Positions 45,983-54,249 of a stretch of DNA of 64,000 nt are shown piece by piece. The stretch comes from PNMQ01 sp964478775. GTDB lineage: Bacteria > Pseudomonadota > Alphaproteobacteria > Paracaedibacterales > CAIOTO01. Each line of letters opens with the position of its first letter. Within the stretch, counting starts at the first letter, position 1. The stretch covers positions 1 to 64,000 of the forward strand of contig CAYZJC010000005.1 of the NCBI GenBank assembly GCA_964478775.1. Reading direction: 5' to 3'. The notes under the pieces were generated by a model that was not told the origin of the DNA, did no database searches, and worked only from the letters and a program-made list of their open reading frames with translations. The position numbers and the translations under genes are program-made.

Positions 45983-47485
45983 TTATTCTTCTACCCAAGC
46001 AACCCCGGGTAATACTTCTTGTAACATATCTTCAAGGTGTGTGCATACCGCATGCTGTGCTGGTTCAAAATAACTTTCGTAGCGCGCCACTAAATACGGG
46101 GATGTGTTAGACGCACGAAGCAACCACCATCCCCCTTCTAAAGACAATCTAATACCGTCAATATCGATAAATTGCATGTTTTGCTTTGCCAAAATGCGTT
46201 TCACTTTGGCAATGATTTCAAATTTCTTATCATCAGCGCAAGGAATTTTAATTTCCTTAGACGGGAAAAATTTGGGAAGCAATGTTAAAAAATGCCCAAT
46301 GTCATAGCCTTGCGAAGTCAGTTCTAGTAAACGCAGCATAGCGTATATACCATCGTCGAAACCAAAATATCTGTCTTTAAAGAAATAATGCCCACTCATT
46401 TCGCCGCCAAACAAGACATCATGTTTTGGCATTAAGGACTTAAAGTATGAATGTCCTGTTGGGCACATAATAGATTGGCCGCCTGATGCTTCGATGGCTT
46501 CAAAAACAAGTTGGCTCGACTTGACATCAGCCATAATGGTTGCCCCTGAATTGGCGCGCAATATAGAAACCGCAAAGAAAAGGGTGAGCTGGTCACCTGT
46601 TATGACATTCCCATGCCTGTCAACCACACCTAAGCGATCACCGTCACCATCAAAAGCAATACCAAGGTCTAGCTTTTCACGCTTAACCCTGTCAATAAGT
46701 GCTGTTAAGTTTGAAGCAACTGCTGGGTCTGGGTGATGATTTGGAAATGTGCCATCAATGTCTTCATACATCAGTTGCACATGTATACGCGAAGGTAAAC
46801 GCTTGATAAGGTGCGTAATCAAGTCTCCCGTTGCCCCATTTCCACAATCAATAGCAATACGAAGTAGTGTGTCTGTAAACTGAATGCCATGTAATAAACG
46901 GTTGATATAGGTTGCCATAATGGCAATGTGACCTTCATGAGACGCGTCATCTTCGGTTATATTATCTGCATCACCTATGATATCTTGTGGTAACTCTATT
47001 GGTAAGTTCAAACTTTGAATGTCTTCACCGAAAAATGGCCTGTCTTGCAGCGTTATTTTAAAACCGTTATCATCTGCAGGGTTGTGTGACCCTGTAATCA
47101 TGATGCCAGCGTCCATTTGTAGGTGTTGAACGGCGAAATAAAGCATTGGCGTTGGCCCTAAGCCAATTTCACAGACGTCTAGCCCCATTACTGTAAGGCC
47201 GCTAATTAAAGCATCACGCAGAGGTGGTGAGCTTAATCTGCCATCATACCCAATGACAATCGAATTTTTATTGTGTGCACGCATCCACGCCCCAAATTGC
47301 TTGCCTAAGGTGTGTGCCATCTCAACACTTAATGTTTTGCCAAACGTCCCACGAATATCGTAAGCACGCAAAATGGTTGGGTCAAAAAACAAAGGCGGAT
47401 TACTTTTATTTGAACTTGAATCCGTCTGATGTTTGCCAATTTTGCCTTCGGTTGGCTTGCTGGGTTGATTGTCCTTTTTTTCCAT
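45983..47485 (-). CDS. Phosphomannomutase/phosphoglucomutase (AlgC/ManB type)
   Basis: The enzyme moves phosphate between C6 and C1 of mannose or glucose, feeding GDP-mannose or UDP-glucose for surface polysaccharides. The active-site loops are present: phosphoserine loop MITGSHNPADDNGFKI, metal loop FDGDGDRLGVVDRHGN, sugar loop FGGEMSGHYFFKD, and phosphate loop RASNTSPYLVARYE. GEMSGH favours the bifunctional PMM/PGM class. The 500-residue length includes a 30-residue polar N-terminal tail before FFDPTILRAYDIRGTFG. It is monocistronic and divergent from an ankyrin gene. Confidence 0.93.
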   Translation of the reverse strand: MEKKDNQPSKPTEGKIGKHQTDSSSNKSNPPLFFDPTILRAYDIRGTFGKTLSVEMAHTLGKQFGAWMRAHNKNSIVIGYDGRLSSPPLRDALISGLTVMGLDVCEIGLGPTPMLYFAVQHLQMDAGIMITGSHNPADDNGFKITLQDRPFFGEDIQSLNLPIELPQDIIGDADNITEDDASHEGHIAIMATYINRLLHGIQFTDTLLRIAIDCGNGATGDLITHLIKRLPSRIHVQLMYEDIDGTFPNHHPDPAVASNLTALIDRVKREKLDLGIAFDGDGDRLGVVDRHGNVITGDQLTLFFAVSILRANSGATIMADVKSSQLVFEAIEASGGQSIMCPTGHSYFKSLMPKHDVLFGGEMSGHYFFKDRYFGFDDGIYAMLRLLELTSQGYDIGHFLTLLPKFFPSKEIKIPCADDKKFEIIAKVKRILAKQNMQFIDIDGIRLSLEGGWWLLRASNTSPYLVARYESYFEPAQHAVCTHLEDMLQEVLPGVAWVEE

Positions 47486-47680
47486 AAACTCTTAACACGT
47501 CCCTTTTACGTAGCAATAATGCCATATTTTCATTTATATAACACTTCATTAAAGGTGAATGATGGTCATTTATCCACTATAGACGATTCGACAATCAATA
47601 CCAATATACAATTAACGCTGCAGAACCACTGCACTAAAATTTTAATAATTCAAAAAAATGAAAGCTGCAATGCACATAAT

Positions 47681-47716
47681 TATTAACAAATAGAAAATAT
47701 TAACCTTTTGTTAATA
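47681..47716. promoter_or_regulatory. 10-bp inverted repeat upstream of an ankyrin gene
   Basis: TATTAACAAA (47681-47690) and TTTGTTAATA (47707-47716) are perfect inverted repeats separated by 16 bases. They lie in the 280-base gap between the divergent mutase and ankyrin genes, 50 bases before the ankyrin start. This could be an operator; the AT-rich context raises the chance of coincidence. Confidence 0.35.
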
Positions 47717-47765
47717 GTTAGGTAATAGTATTGTATAGTCAAATATAAAGAGTGAGGATTATTTA

Positions 47766-48593
47766 ATGTTTATCTTAAATAAGAATGTATTTATTAATGT
47801 GTGTTTTTTGTGTTGCATCTGCGTCACTGAAACGATCGCAGAGCCGTCGCCCCAATTGGTAGAACAAGAAAGGTTAGATACAGCCCTTGTTGTTGCGCTT
47901 CATTATTCTGACCAATATGGTGCCATTGAATTATTAGACGCTGGTGCCAATCCAAATGTTGCTGACAAATCAAACAAATCAGCTTTGTGTATTGCCCTTG
48001 TTAAAAAACTAGAAGATGCAGCCATTTTGTTAATTGAAAAAGGGGCTGACTTAAATGTATGCAGTTGGAATGGGACACCTGCTTTATGGCTGTCTCTGCG
48101 GTTTGGCACCCCAAAGGTGGCCCTTTCCATGATTGAACATGGTGCTGATCCGAATGCTGTTTATATGTCTGATTCCATATTGTACACCAGCATTCTGCAC
48201 CAGTGGCCACGTGTGGCGATATCTTTGTTGGAAGCAGGTGCGAACCCCAATATTGGTGAAGACCCACTTTATATGCATTCTCCTCTTATGATAGCAGGAC
48301 TATTCCAACAACATGAAGTCATCAAAAAATTAATTGATTGCGGGGCTAACTTAAATGCCACAACGGCACAGGGCCTTACATTATGGGACATCGTTGATGA
48401 ACACACAGCAAAATTTATTGTGCGTTATCGTCAAAAGGCAGCGACTATGCCCTTTTTAATGGCGCTTCATGGGTCAGGCTACCAAGGGCCACGTAGCTTG
48501 ACGCCAGATCCAAGCCCACCTCACACAGTTGAAAGCAAAGATGCTGTGTTGTACTGTAAGGAATTAGTTCGCTACATAGCAAAGTACCTGTGA
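47766..48593 (+). CDS. Exported ankyrin-repeat protein (3)
   Basis: The protein has 275 residues. Signal peptide about 1-25 (FINVCFLCCICVTETIA). Ankyrin repeats cover about 35-215, with YGAIELLDAGANPNVADKSN, LEDAAILLIEKGADLNVCSW, TPKVALSMIEHGADPNAVYM and HEVIKKLIDCGANLNATTAQ. After the repeats come a Pro-rich linker (SLTPDPSPPH) and a final helix, CKELVRYIAKYL, that matches the end of the other ankyrin proteins in the window. AGTGAGGATT precedes the ATG. It stands alone between the mutase and alanine dehydrogenase. Confidence 0.88.
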   Translation: MFILNKNVFINVCFLCCICVTETIAEPSPQLVEQERLDTALVVALHYSDQYGAIELLDAGANPNVADKSNKSALCIALVKKLEDAAILLIEKGADLNVCSWNGTPALWLSLRFGTPKVALSMIEHGADPNAVYMSDSILYTSILHQWPRVAISLLEAGANPNIGEDPLYMHSPLMIAGLFQQHEVIKKLIDCGANLNATTAQGLTLWDIVDEHTAKFIVRYRQKAATMPFLMALHGSGYQGPRSLTPDPSPPHTVESKDAVLYCKELVRYIAKYL

Positions 48594-48796
48594 CAGTCAA
48601 TAATTGCTTAAAAATGGGTGATTTTAATAATTCATTACCCTTATTGTTAAGGCTAATTTTAAATAATTACAAACCAATTAAATTGCATTTTTTAGGAAAA
48701 TGTGTAATCGTTTTGGTATCATGTGCACCTTAGCTTTCAGCAAGTCAGATGAAATATATCAATATAAGATCAAAATGTTTTAGGAGAATCAATCAT

Positions 48797-49915
48797 ATGA
48801 TTATTGGCGTTCCAAAGGAAATTAAAAACCATGAATACCGAGTGGGATTGGTACCATCATCGGTAGCTGAACTTGTACGTAATGGGCATCAAGTTATTGT
48901 AGAAGCACATGCAGGTGCTGGTATTGGTTTTAGCAATGAAGACTATATTAAAGTCGGGGCTGAAATTTTTGAAACACCAAAAGAAATTTTTGACAAAGCA
49001 GATATGATTGTAAAGGTGAAAGAACCACAATTAAATGAATGTGAAATGCTGCAAGAAGGACAAATTCTATTTACATTCTTGCATCTTGCGCCAGACCCAG
49101 AGCAAACCAAAGCCTTGATAAATTCTAAATGCATTGCGATTGCTTATGAAACCGTGACAGACAATTATGGTGGTCTTCCCTTACTTGCCCCTATGAGCGA
49201 GGTCGCGGGTCGCATGTCTATTCAAGTGGGTGCATGGTTGCTTGAAAAAGCACAAGGAGGCATCGGGGTTTTACTAGGTGGTGTTCCGGGTGTGTTGCCA
49301 ACTAAAGTTGTGATTTTAGGGGGCGGAGTTGTAGGGCTCAATGCTGCACGTATGGCCGTTGGTATGGGCGCAGATGTCACTATAGTTGACAAAAACCAAC
49401 GTCGCCTTCAAGAAATAGATTCTATGTTCCATGGCGCCCTTAAAACTGTTGTGCCTACATATGATATTGTGCAAGAACTTGTGAAATCAGCTGACTTGGT
49501 GGTGGGTGCAGTGCTGGTTGCAGGGGCTGCTGCACCGCGTCTTGTCACTGCTGAGATGGTAAAAACAATGAAAACTGGCGCTGTCATGGTTGATGTTGCG
49601 ATTGACCAAGGGGGCTGCTTTGAAACCAGTAAGCCTACCACCCATGCAAACCCTTATTATGTGGTTGATGGTGTAACACACTATTGTGTGACCAATATGC
49701 CTGGTGCTGTTGCGCGCACATCTGCACTTGCCTTAAACAATGCGACATTGCCCTTTACACTTGCGCTTGCCAACAAAGGGTATAAAGCTGCATTGATGGC
49801 TGATGCACACCTTAAAAACGGACTAAATGTTTGTTTGGGCCATGTCACCTATGAAGCTGTGGCACATGATTTAGGCTTAGCCTATACCCCGGCAGACTCC
49901 TTTATTAAGGGGTAA
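48797..49915 (+). CDS. ald: Alanine dehydrogenase
   Basis: The enzyme converts L-alanine and NAD+ to pyruvate, ammonia and NADH, and the reverse. The ATG at 48797 gives the family start MIIGVPKEIKNHEYRVGLVP and has AGGAG ten bases upstream; the frame extends to 48749 without support. The catalytic His is in FTFLHLAPDPEQ, and the NAD fold is VVILGGGVVGLNAARMAVGM. The 372-residue length is normal. Alanine as carbon and nitrogen source would suit a host-dependent organism. The gene ends in a clear terminator. Confidence 0.97.
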   Translation: MIIGVPKEIKNHEYRVGLVPSSVAELVRNGHQVIVEAHAGAGIGFSNEDYIKVGAEIFETPKEIFDKADMIVKVKEPQLNECEMLQEGQILFTFLHLAPDPEQTKALINSKCIAIAYETVTDNYGGLPLLAPMSEVAGRMSIQVGAWLLEKAQGGIGVLLGGVPGVLPTKVVILGGGVVGLNAARMAVGMGADVTIVDKNQRRLQEIDSMFHGALKTVVPTYDIVQELVKSADLVVGAVLVAGAAAPRLVTAEMVKTMKTGAVMVDVAIDQGGCFETSKPTTHANPYYVVDGVTHYCVTNMPGAVARTSALALNNATLPFTLALANKGYKAALMADAHLKNGLNVCLGHVTYEAVAHDLGLAYTPADSFIKG

Positions 49916-49945
49916 GACGGCTACACTCCTGATGAATTTATATCC

Positions 49946-49980
49946 CCACCCTTGAGCCATGCCTTAAGGGTGGTTTTTTT
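49946..49980 (+). terminator. Rho-independent terminator after ald
   Basis: CCACCCTT (49946-49953) pairs with AAGGGTGG (49966-49973), followed by seven T. The sequence is nearly repeated after the next two plus-strand genes. Confidence 0.9.
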
Positions 49981-50172
49981 AGTTTGTCACTTATCATTTG
50001 GCTTAATCGTTATATTGTCAATGGTGTGGAAATATCTACACTTCGTCACACATTTCTGCACCTATAATGAATTGACATCCACTATGTAATATATATAATT
50101 TTTTAACTAAATTTTATGTTTTCCCCTTTAGGATTACAAAGGTATTCAAACAATTTTTGAGAGTGTATCGAA

Positions 50173-51744
50173 ATGAAAAAAATCCATTTAAATTTAACAA
50201 GATTAGCACTTGGCACGACATCTTACCTAATTGGGTGTGTGTGCCATGCTGCTGCAATCTCAGCTACTATTCAGGTAGAGGATAATATAGTGGCCACACA
50301 AATTGAAGGAACCCTTTGTGTTGCTCAAGATAAGGCATTACATAAAACAGGTAATGGGACGTTCTTTTTAAGTGGTGACCATAGTGGTGCAGGAAAGTTA
50401 GAAGGTGACTTTTATGCGGATGAAGGTATAGTTGCATTTGACCATGCTGGCTCACTTGGTGCTGGTGTGATCATGGCAAGTGGTACTTCCTTACAAGCTT
50501 TGGCTGATGATGTTGCATTAGCAGGTGACATTAGCCTAGCAGATGGTGCATCCATAGTAATAGATGCCAATGACCACCCTTCTGAATTTGTAGGAGAAAT
50601 TAAACAAATGGGAATTAATCCTGTAACTATTGTGTTTGAAAATAGTGGCACGCAAATGACTGACCTTAAATTGCATAGCGATTATACAGCTGCTGATGCA
50701 AATGCAGATACCATGATTATTAGTGGTAAGGTGAATATCAGCATTGACGGTAATAGCAATGCGAGTTCAGCTATGACGGTTGGGCAATTTCGTGCACTCA
50801 ATGGAAGCTTAATGTTTAGGTCAGGCTTTGGAGTTTACGGGGGATTTATAGTTGGGAATTTTGCTGCACCCTTCACAGACACGACTTACGATAATGAAAT
50901 TGTTTATCAGGCTGACGAATACCAGGTGTTTTATATAAATTATGAAGAAAAAAATTATAATGTTAATCTTATGTATAGAGAGCAAGATAAACTGTCAAAT
51001 TACACGCCCGAGGAAATTTTTTATGACGGTGTTACGATGGCTAATGGATTTAGATTATCTTCAGCCAATATTACTTATGATACGTTAGCAGATTTAACAG
51101 ATATTGATACGACGCAAGGTCTTTATAGCTTCTCCAATGATGGTAATCGTAAGCTTTGGCTAACGAGTGGCAATAATACACGTCAAGAAGCTTATGATAG
51201 CAATAATACGCGTCTTACAATAGCTTATTTTAGTGGAAATATTTATATTCCACAAGGTGGTAGTATTCAAAATGGATTTTACAGTGTTCAAAATACTGTC
51301 GAGGCAATGAATCATAACCCTACCTCTGTTGATGATAGTTTAATTTATAGTCTAAGTGGTTTGAGTTCTAACTCTATTCTTTACTTAAATTCAGACCTTC
51401 CAGCATCTATTAAACGTGTTGAGATGTATCAGCCAAGACACAGGAATGTTGTATACATGAGCTCAGCAGGTTTAGGTGCTGGCTTCTATATAGCCCCAAC
51501 TGGCGACTTTAACATTGAGATAGATTTGTTGCCTGAATATGAATCTGTTTCTTATTATAGTGATGCAGATGATATTAATGGTTTATTGTATCCACTCCCT
51601 CGGTATAAAAGTACAATTCAAGTTCAAGGAGGAGAGGGAGTAAAAAAGCGTTTAGCGATGAACGTTGATATGTTAGATGGTTCAAAGCTTTCTATTACAG
51701 ATAATGCTGAACTGCCTCACTTGAATATCAAATCAGTCGTATAA
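50173..51744 (+). CDS. Exported beta-helix, autotransporter-passenger-like protein without barrel
   Basis: The protein has 523 residues. Signal peptide about 1-27 (RLALGTTSYLIGCVCHAAA). The first 200 residues show the strand-turn pattern of autotransporter-associated repeats: LHKTGNGTFFLSGDHSGAG, YADEGIVAFDHAGSLGAG, DDVALAGDISLADGASIVID. The C-terminal half is Tyr/Asn/Ser-rich and less regular. A classical autotransporter would end in a 250-300-residue beta-barrel with a terminal Phe/Tyr; here the end is NAELPHLNIKSVV, with no amphipathic barrel strands. It must therefore be periplasmic, secreted by another route or a truncated passenger. It lies between two copies of the same terminator type. 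Confidence 0.7.
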   Translation: MKKIHLNLTRLALGTTSYLIGCVCHAAAISATIQVEDNIVATQIEGTLCVAQDKALHKTGNGTFFLSGDHSGAGKLEGDFYADEGIVAFDHAGSLGAGVIMASGTSLQALADDVALAGDISLADGASIVIDANDHPSEFVGEIKQMGINPVTIVFENSGTQMTDLKLHSDYTAADANADTMIISGKVNISIDGNSNASSAMTVGQFRALNGSLMFRSGFGVYGGFIVGNFAAPFTDTTYDNEIVYQADEYQVFYINYEEKNYNVNLMYREQDKLSNYTPEEIFYDGVTMANGFRLSSANITYDTLADLTDIDTTQGLYSFSNDGNRKLWLTSGNNTRQEAYDSNNTRLTIAYFSGNIYIPQGGSIQNGFYSVQNTVEAMNHNPTSVDDSLIYSLSGLSSNSILYLNSDLPASIKRVEMYQPRHRNVVYMSSAGLGAGFYIAPTGDFNIEIDLLPEYESVSYYSDADDINGLLYPLPRYKSTIQVQGGEGVKKRLAMNVDMLDGSKLSITDNAELPHLNIKSVV

Positions 51745-51766
51745 CATTCTCATAAGGTTTATCATG

Positions 51767-51799
51767 ACCACCTTTAGTTTATCTTAAGGGTGGTTTTTT
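51767..51799 (+). terminator. Rho-independent terminator
   Basis: ACCACC-T-TTA (51767-51776) pairs with TAA-G-GGTGGT (51785-51794) with one G-U pair, followed by a T run. It closes the beta-helix protein gene and is a sequence relative of the terminator after ald. Confidence 0.85.
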
Positions 51800-51924
51800 A
51801 AATGGTTTATTCTTTTTTAATTTGCACCCTTGAAATTTCATAAAAAAGCCTTAACTAATATAATATGTAAAATTATAGCATATTTATCAATGTTGAATTT
51901 AATAACAAAGAATAGGAAAATTGT

Positions 51925-53064
51925 ATGAGATTAAAAAGAAATGTTCTTGCATTGGCTGTTTTATTAACAAGCTTTATTGCAGATAATGGCTTTGCCGTAA
52001 ATAATCACAACCAAATTGTCAGACCAAATCAATGGTTTGAGGCAGCAGTGTCTGGTGACACGGACACAATGAAAAGGGCTATTTCACAAAGGTTTGATAT
52101 TAATATGCGTCACCAGAAGCTTGATCAAACTGCTTTATCTATGGCCATTGCAGAAAATAAGGTTGAGGTAGTGAAACTATTGCTCAATCATAATGCGAGT
52201 TTAGTGGAGCTGGACTCAGCTAACCTTACTGCTTTCAGTAGATTCATGAAGTATTCACCTAACTGCTCTGAAATTGCAAGCCTCTTGTGTGCAAAAGGTG
52301 CAGATCTGGCAGAGCTTAATATGATTAGTCCTTATCGCAGAACACGTTTGTATGACATGCTTAGTTATTCTAAAGAACACACAAAAACATTAGATATATT
52401 ACTATCACAAGAAAATAGCAAAATAATAAATCTTGATGAAAAAGATATATTGGAGCTTTCTTTGCTGCATAGGGCAGCATTGTCTGGACACCATAACATT
52501 GTAAAGCTACTCATTGAACGTGGCGCAAATGTAATGACAAAATCAAAAACAGGTGAGACACTTTTATTTTTCACGACAAATATTTCAAATCAAAACGAGA
52601 AGCAGCACGATTATCATGGTTTGATTATTAACAATGATAATCGAGCAGAAAAAGTTTCACACTTGCATGAAATCATAAATGCTTATATTGATAATGGTGT
52701 TGACATTAATCACCAAAACCAGTGGGGCTTCACTGCTGCAATGTGGGCAATGGCTTACTGTAAAACTGCCTCAAAATCTAATAACCTGGCCACTGTTAAA
52801 GGCTGGTATAACATTGCATGGTACTTAATTAAACACCCGAAGTTTAATGTCTGGCTTCAAGACAACAAGCATAGAACAATCTTAGAATACGCCTCCATTT
52901 CTGTTGTGATGAGAAAAGAAATTCTTTGGAAAATGTTAATCATCAATGAAGGAAGTGCTTTACAGCAACAGCACACAACTGCACCGTCACAAAAGCGCAC
53001 AACAGCACAGTATGAAGTTTTTAAAAATTCTCCATTGGTTCGTAAGATCGTTGATTTTTTATAA
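51925..53064 (+). CDS. Exported ankyrin-repeat protein (4)
   Basis: The protein has 379 residues. Signal peptide about 1-25 (RNVLALAVLLTSFIADNGFA). Ankyrin repeats are clearest at about 30-135 (WFEAAVSGDTDTMKRAISQR, QTALSMAIAENKVEVVKLLL) and 180-215 (LLHRAALSGHHNIVKLLIER), with a degenerate one near 250-290 (DNGVDINHQNQWGFTAAM). A Thr/Gln-rich linker (QQQHTTAPSQKRTT) leads to a final helix SPLVRKIVDFL, the same kind of ending as in the other three ankyrin proteins. AATAGGAAA precedes the ATG. A perfect-stem terminator follows. Confidence 0.88.
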   Translation: MRLKRNVLALAVLLTSFIADNGFAVNNHNQIVRPNQWFEAAVSGDTDTMKRAISQRFDINMRHQKLDQTALSMAIAENKVEVVKLLLNHNASLVELDSANLTAFSRFMKYSPNCSEIASLLCAKGADLAELNMISPYRRTRLYDMLSYSKEHTKTLDILLSQENSKIINLDEKDILELSLLHRAALSGHHNIVKLLIERGANVMTKSKTGETLLFFTTNISNQNEKQHDYHGLIINNDNRAEKVSHLHEIINAYIDNGVDINHQNQWGFTAAMWAMAYCKTASKSNNLATVKGWYNIAWYLIKHPKFNVWLQDNKHRTILEYASISVVMRKEILWKMLIINEGSALQQQHTTAPSQKRTTAQYEVFKNSPLVRKIVDFL

Positions 53065-53157
53065 AAGTCATTAACGTTGCTTTTAACGTGACTAGCCTTA
53101 TGATTGTCACACATTAGCAGTAAATTAATTCCTACTATTACTATAATTGCAAGTGTC

Positions 53158-53196
53158 ACCACCCTTAGCTTTGTCTTAAGGGTGGTTTTATTTTAT
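53158..53196 (+). terminator. Rho-independent terminator
   Basis: ACCACCCTTA (53158-53167) pairs perfectly with TAAGGGTGGT (53177-53186) around a nine-base loop, then a T-rich tail. It is the third member of the related terminators at 49946 and 51767. Confidence 0.9.
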
Positions 53197-53208
53197 GATA
53201 ATGACCAC

Positions 53209-54153
53209 CTAAAAGTCAAAAAATGAGGTATCAGGTCTAAAATGAACATGTATATGTTGAAAAGAATACATATCTTCTGGCCACTCAATGTGAAAACTTG
53301 ACGTCATCTGAAAATCTGAAATTACGTTATCAGTAAATATCTCACCCATAATGACACCAGGTTCCTGGTTAATAGTGACATCAGGTTTCTGAATCCTCAC
53401 AATAGGAAGTGGCTTTACAAAAAGTGTTGTGTAAGGGTTAGCGGCAAAATATGTTCTAAGCGCATTTTTTATATCGTGATTTAAATACTCTTGAGGGGTT
53501 ATCATCACACAGTGTGGGGGTTCGTTATGTGTCCAACTAGCAAGCTTTGAAAACTCACAAACGCAAGTAGGTATTTCTGCGTCAATTTTTGCTGCTACTT
53601 GTTCAAAATTACTTTCACTTGCTATTGTAAAATGGCTAAGAAAATAGGCCTGCCTTTCACGACTTGAATCAATAAAGTCTTTTAAATATTTAAGTCTTGG
53701 TTCGTTTCGTATTAAACGTAACAGACTTGGAAAAAACGGGTCATCTTCACTGATGATCTTCACATCGTTCAACTGAAGGATATCTTGAACCGTCATTATA
53801 GTCGGCTTTATTCCCTGTTTTTCCATAGGTAGGAACATCATTTTAGAGGATAGAATAACTGGTTTATTATTTAAATTCACTTTTAAATAATAATAAATAT
53901 TTCCGGTTCCCTGATGATTGTACTTTGCTTTCCAAAGGATGTCTAGAAATCCTATATTTGAGTGAAATGCATGTATATTGGATACTAAACCATCAGAACA
54001 ATTATCAGAACTATCAACTGCTTCAAGCGTTGAAATGGGTTTATTTAATGCTACTGGGTTATCAATTGATAAATCCGCATCTACAGCATAAGAAAAATGG
54101 GTTAATAGCAATAACGAGGCTATAAAGCTTTGTTTGAAAAAATTGTCTTTCAT
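53209..54153 (-). CDS. Exported protein of unknown function
   Basis: AAGGAG five bases before the ATG at 54153 sets the start; the frame extends to 54177 without need. The 314-residue protein has a signal peptide (QSFIASLLLLTHFSYA) and an alpha/beta-looking body with a Cys pair (PTCVCEF), a His-Glu-rich end (SFQHIHVHFRPDTSFF) and no repeats. I recognise no family. It lies downstream of the large beta-helix gene on the same strand but is separated from it by a terminator. Confidence 0.7.
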   Translation of the reverse strand: MKDNFFKQSFIASLLLLTHFSYAVDADLSIDNPVALNKPISTLEAVDSSDNCSDGLVSNIHAFHSNIGFLDILWKAKYNHQGTGNIYYYLKVNLNNKPVILSSKMMFLPMEKQGIKPTIMTVQDILQLNDVKIISEDDPFFPSLLRLIRNEPRLKYLKDFIDSSRERQAYFLSHFTIASESNFEQVAAKIDAEIPTCVCEFSKLASWTHNEPPHCVMITPQEYLNHDIKNALRTYFAANPYTTLFVKPLPIVRIQKPDVTINQEPGVIMGEIFTDNVISDFQMTSSFHIEWPEDMYSFQHIHVHFRPDTSFFDF

Positions 54154-54184
54154 AAAAACTCCTTTTGGTATGAACATGACACTA

Positions 54185-54225
54185 TTAAAAACAAAGACCC
54201 TAAAACTGTCGTAGCTTTAAGGTCT
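54185..54225 (-). terminator. Terminator of the large beta-helix gene
   Basis: AGACC-C-TAAA (54195-54204) pairs with TTTA-A-GGTCT (54216-54225) with one mismatch. On the minus strand the hairpin is followed by TTGTTTTTAA. It lies 25 bases beyond the stop at 54250. Confidence 0.65.
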
Positions 54226-54249
54226 GTGTCAATTAATTTTAATTAAATT

